Part shown: positions 60,905 through 64,000 of the stretch, piece after piece
How positions within the stretch are numbered: position 1 is the first letter of the stretch
Layout of the letters: each line of letters starts with the position of its first letter
From: Jacaranda mimosifolia
Taxonomy: Eukaryota > Streptophyta > Magnoliopsida > Lamiales > Bignoniaceae
NCBI GenBank assembly: GCA_018894105.1
Contig: CM032119.1
Coordinates: 14,711,246 to 14,775,245 of the forward strand
Reading direction: 5' to 3'
Length of the DNA: 64,000 bases
Notes under the pieces: generated by a model
Database searches by the model: none
What the model was told of the DNA's origin: nothing
The model's input: only the letters and a program-made list of their open reading frames with translations
Position numbers and translations under genes: made by a program

Positions 60905-61400
60905 TCATCTAAGTCTGCAAATGTTAATCAAATCTAAGTAATGCTCGAACTTGATTCCTCGAATAGTCTTTGTCAGCATATCTGCCGAATTATCCTTAGT
61001 CCCAGTCTTGTCAATCAAAATGACACCTTGAGATGCTATATCCCGAACAAAGTGATACCTCAGATCAATGTGTTTTGTTCTCTCATGGGATGCTTGATTC
61101 TTTGACAAGTGTATGGCACTCTGACTATCACAAAATACTATAACAATATCGAAATTCATACATATATCATCAATCAGGCCCTTTAGCCAAATGCTTTCAC
61201 GCTTTCAGCCAAAGCCATGTACTCAGCTTCTATTGTGGACAATGCAACTGATGACTGCAAAGTTGCCTTCCAGCTAACCATATAATTTGAAACACAAAAC
61301 ACATATCCTGTCATAGACTTTCTACTGTCCAAATTTCCGGCATAATCCGCATCCACTTAGCCAACAATTCTAGTAATAGAATTCAATTGACTATACTTCA
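60905..61400 (-). pseudogene. Copia RNase H
   Basis: Minus strand: DSRKSMTGYVFCVSNYMVSW, then STIEAEYMALAES, then (61159-60905) VIVFCDSQSAIHLSKNQASH, RTKHIDLRYHFVRD and ADMLTKTI. These are the conserved blocks of copia RNase H in order. A stop near 61190 and a frame change separate the two parts. The frame ends in ICRLR and a stop, 60 bp before the 3' LTR. Confidence 0.9.
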
Positions 61401-62650
61401 AACATCTATTTGCAGAGCCTCTCAGATACCTCATGATCCATTTCACTGCTTGTTAATGAGTCTTTCCTGGCTTGTATATGTACCTACTCACAACATTGAC
61501 TACATGTGAAATATCTAGCTTAGTGCACACTATAGTGCACATCAAAGCACCAACTGCACTAGCATATGACACAATTGACATATGCTCCACCTCCTCCTCA
61601 GTACTTGGTGATTGATCTGATGAAAGTTTGAAATGAGTTGCAAGTGGCGTACTAACTGACTTGAACTTATCCATCCCAAAACGCTCAAGTATTTTCTCAA
61701 TATAATTTTGTTGAGATAAGTACAACAATCTCGACTGTTTGCCCTAGATAATCTCTATGCCCAATATCTTCTTTGCACTACCCAAATCATTTATCTCAAA
61801 TTCATCACTTAAATGAGCTTTTAAAATATTTATCTCATATATGTTTTTAGAGGCAATCAACATATTATCAACATACAGCAACAAATATGCAAGAAGGCCA
61901 TCGCTACATTTCTTATGATATATACAACAACCATAATGATTCTAGTATATCATATCTTAGTAATAAAAGTTTCAAACCTCTTATACCACTGCCTGAGAGA
62001 CTACCTCAAGCCATACAAAGACCTCTTCAAAAGGATTGCTTGATTTTCCTTTTAGGAAACAACGAATCCCTTTGATTGACTCATGTAAATTTGTTCTTCC
62101 AACTCACCATACAGAAATGTTGTTTTCACCATACAGAAATGTTATTCTAGCTCCATATCAAACACCCCTATCATGGAAAGTAGCACACAAATGGAAGTAT
62201 GTTTTACAACTGGGGAGAACACCTCATAGAAGTCAACTTTCTCTCTTTGAGTAAAGCCCTTTGCAACCAACTGTGCCTTGTAACTCACATCCTCAACCCC
62301 GGGAATCCCTTTCTTTTTTTTGTAGATCCATTTGCAATCTGCAATCTTCTGCCCCATAGATACATTAACCAGCTCCCATGTGCTATTCTTGTGCAAAGAC
62401 TCCATCTCTTCACTATAACTGCTACCCATTTATCAGAATCTGGGTGAGAAATAGCCTCTTTGTATGTGACTGGATCATCTCCCACAAACTCTTCGGCCGA
62501 ACCCAAAACATAAGCAACCATATCTGAACATGCAAACTGCTGTGGTGGTTTAATATGCCTCCTTTTTCTATCGTGAGCCAAATGATAGTTTTGTAGTGAA
62601 TTATTTTCTGGCTACTGATTAGGTCATAATGAATTCTCACCAGCTTCATC
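61401..62650 (-). pseudogene. Copia reverse transcriptase
   Basis: Minus strand. Start blocks at 62429-62142: EEMESLHKNSTWELV, CKWIYKKKKG, LVAKGFTQREKVDFYEVFSP. Further along, LLAYLLLYVDNMLIASKN: the catalytic YVDD reads YVDN (codons at 61864-61875). Then LSDEFEINDLGSAKKILGIE and (61728-61453) YIEKILERFGMDKFKSVSTP. Stops and frameshifts separate these blocks. Confidence 0.92.
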
Positions 62651-62719
62651 TACCACCTTTTGTTTTCCCTTAGAAACTTATGGAGTGTTAATTTCGAACT
62701 CCACCTTCTCCTTGATGCG

Positions 62720-63550
62720 CTATTGACTACTTTCACCCTGCTCTATATTTTTCATCATAGCAGACTCATCAAATGTCACATCTCTACTGATAATCACCTT
62801 GGAGCCCTTCTCATCATTACACCACAAACAATAACCCTTGACTCCATCTGCATAGCGTAGGAATATGCACTTCCTAGCCCTCGGCTCAAGCTTCCCATCG
62901 CGAACATGAGCATAAGTTGGACACCTAAATACTCTCAGATTTGAATAATCAATAAGAGACCCGAACCAAACTTCCATTGGTGTCTTGTAGTCCAAAGCAG
63001 TCGATGGTAACGTATTCACCAAATAACAAGCAGTATTAATTGCTTTTGCCAAAAATCCTTAGACAATCTGGCATTAAAGAGCATGCATATAGCTCTCTCT
63101 GAGATAGTCCTATTTATCCATTTTGCAACTCTATTCTGATGTGGTGTATATACAACTGTATAATGCCTCATAATTCTTTCTTTATCGTAGAATTCCTAAA
63201 ATTTCTTGCTGCAGAACTCTAATCCATTTTCAGTCTTCAAGTGTTTGATCCCCTTTCCTATCTACTTCTTGATCAAAGTCTTCCATTGCTTGAAATTGAC
63301 AAATATCTCATCCTTATGCTTCACCATGTGCACCCATACTCTCTATGAGAAGTCATCAATGAATGTCCGCATGTGTCTGGCACTACCTTTTGAGGGCAGT
63401 TAGAGAAGGCCCCCAAAGATTTGAGTGAATGTAGTCCAAGGTGCCCTTGGTCTTGTGAACTACAGAGTTGAACTTCACCCTGTGCTTTCCAAGAACACAC
63501 TGCTCATAGAAATCCAGCTCTCCAGTCTTCCCTCCACAAAGCAAATCTCA
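62720..63550 (-). pseudogene. Copia integrase
   Basis: Minus strand. The start of the core reads HKTKGTLDYIHSNLWGPS, where the first catalytic Asp (normally HSDLWGP) is Asn (codon 63419-63421). After several stops, 63052-62720 has AINTACYLVNTLPSTALDYK, PMEVWFGSLIDYSNLRVFRC, RKCIFLRYADGVKGYCLW and VIISRDVTFDE, the C-terminal part. Not functional. Confidence 0.9.
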
Positions 63551-64000
63551 TTTGTTTAATTCTAACGTCCCCCTCTCACTCATATGCCCAAACTGCATAT
63601 GCAACAATCTCGTAATATCATTAATCGATGAAGAAACTGCTGTAGCACCAGAAACTATACTGCCATGCAATATGTAAAGGTCATTTCTCTTATCTCCTTT
63701 CATGATTAGCAGTGCACTTTTGAAAACCCGCAGAACTCTATCTCGAGCTCTGTACTTGCAGCCATTCTTATCCAGAGTACCTAGCGAAATTAGATTTTTC
63801 TTCAGATCAGGAACGTGACACATATCTATCGGGGTCCTCATAATATTGTCGTGCATTTTTATACTCACTATGTTAATCCCTATAACTTTGCAAGAAGCAC
63901 CGTTTCCTATGAGTACTTGACCACCATCGTATTTTTCATGAGTGGTAAACCAATCCTCTCGTGGGCACATGTGGTAGGAATAGCCACTATCCAAAATCTA
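63548..64000 (-). pseudogene. Copia protease and GAG-pre-integrase, cut by window end
   Basis: The open frame enters from beyond the window and reads MDSGYSYHMCPREDWFTTHE, in which the protease D-S-G triad is present. It then runs VLIGNGASCKVIGI, HVPDLKKNLISLGTLD, and the pre-integrase motif RLLHMQFGHMSERGTLEL, with Leu where Trp-His is usual. 148 codons are open here; the upstream part is not visible. Confidence 0.9.

Larger units (their letters stand above)
60162..64000 (-). mobile_element. Ty1/copia retrotransposon (Tork-like), 3' part
   Basis: Minus-strand element that continues past 64000. In element order the window shows protease, GAG-pre-integrase, integrase, RT, RNase H, polypurine tract and 3' LTR, the Ty1/copia order. 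Assignment to a Tork-like group rests on wording such as DSGYSYHMCP and DYKTPMEVW. Every domain carries stops or frameshifts and two carry catalytic substitutions. Confidence 0.88.

Overview
The window looks like repeat-dominated nuclear DNA of a flowering plant, probably a eudicot. The evidence is AT-rich sequence, plant-type LTR retrotransposons (chromovirus, Ty1/copia, Tat-like Ty3), CACTA, hAT and Mutator-like DNA transposons, and two intron-containing relics of plant genes. I could not identify the species. I found no intact host gene, tRNA, rRNA or CRISPR. Almost all long ORFs are retroelement fragments or chance frames inside LTRs.

Layout. 1-6452 ends in a CACTA terminus and holds a broken minus-strand copy of a Werner-like 3'-5' exonuclease gene. 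It also holds a short protein-like fragment between two ~370-bp direct repeats. 6453-11400 has an LTR relic, microsatellites and G-rich patches. 11406-13023 is a non-autonomous hAT-like element with a near-perfect 8-bp target-site duplication (TSD). 14029-27155 and 27319-30759 are two tandem copies of one composite hAT-like element, and both carry a smaller hAT at the same internal site. Copy A is split by an 11.65-kb minus-strand chromovirus (14415-26064), whose gag start is in turn split by a copia-type solo LTR. Copy B is split by a 1954-bp Mutator-like element that is almost entirely a palindrome.

31932-35217 is a 3.3-kb solo LTR with a perfect 5-bp TSD. 35223-39343 is mostly unassigned, with a hairpin-forming inverted repeat and a CACTA end. 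40620-44390 holds a decayed Ty3 gag (+) and a decayed copia gag-pol (-). 45160-48195 and 54570-57510 are two gag-bearing Tat-like relics, each with a related minisatellite and no pol seen. Between them lies a dead DUF1664-family gene (50650-51866, minus strand). 57981-60156 has two related MITE-like repeats. 60162-64000 is the 3' part of a minus-strand copia element that runs off the window and has lost catalytic residues in both integrase and reverse transcriptase.

Nothing here works as a gene system. The biology is layered transposition and decay: transposons nested up to four deep, gene relics, solo-LTR formation, and one long palindrome that could be a small-RNA source. All calls come from reading the sequence; no database search was run.
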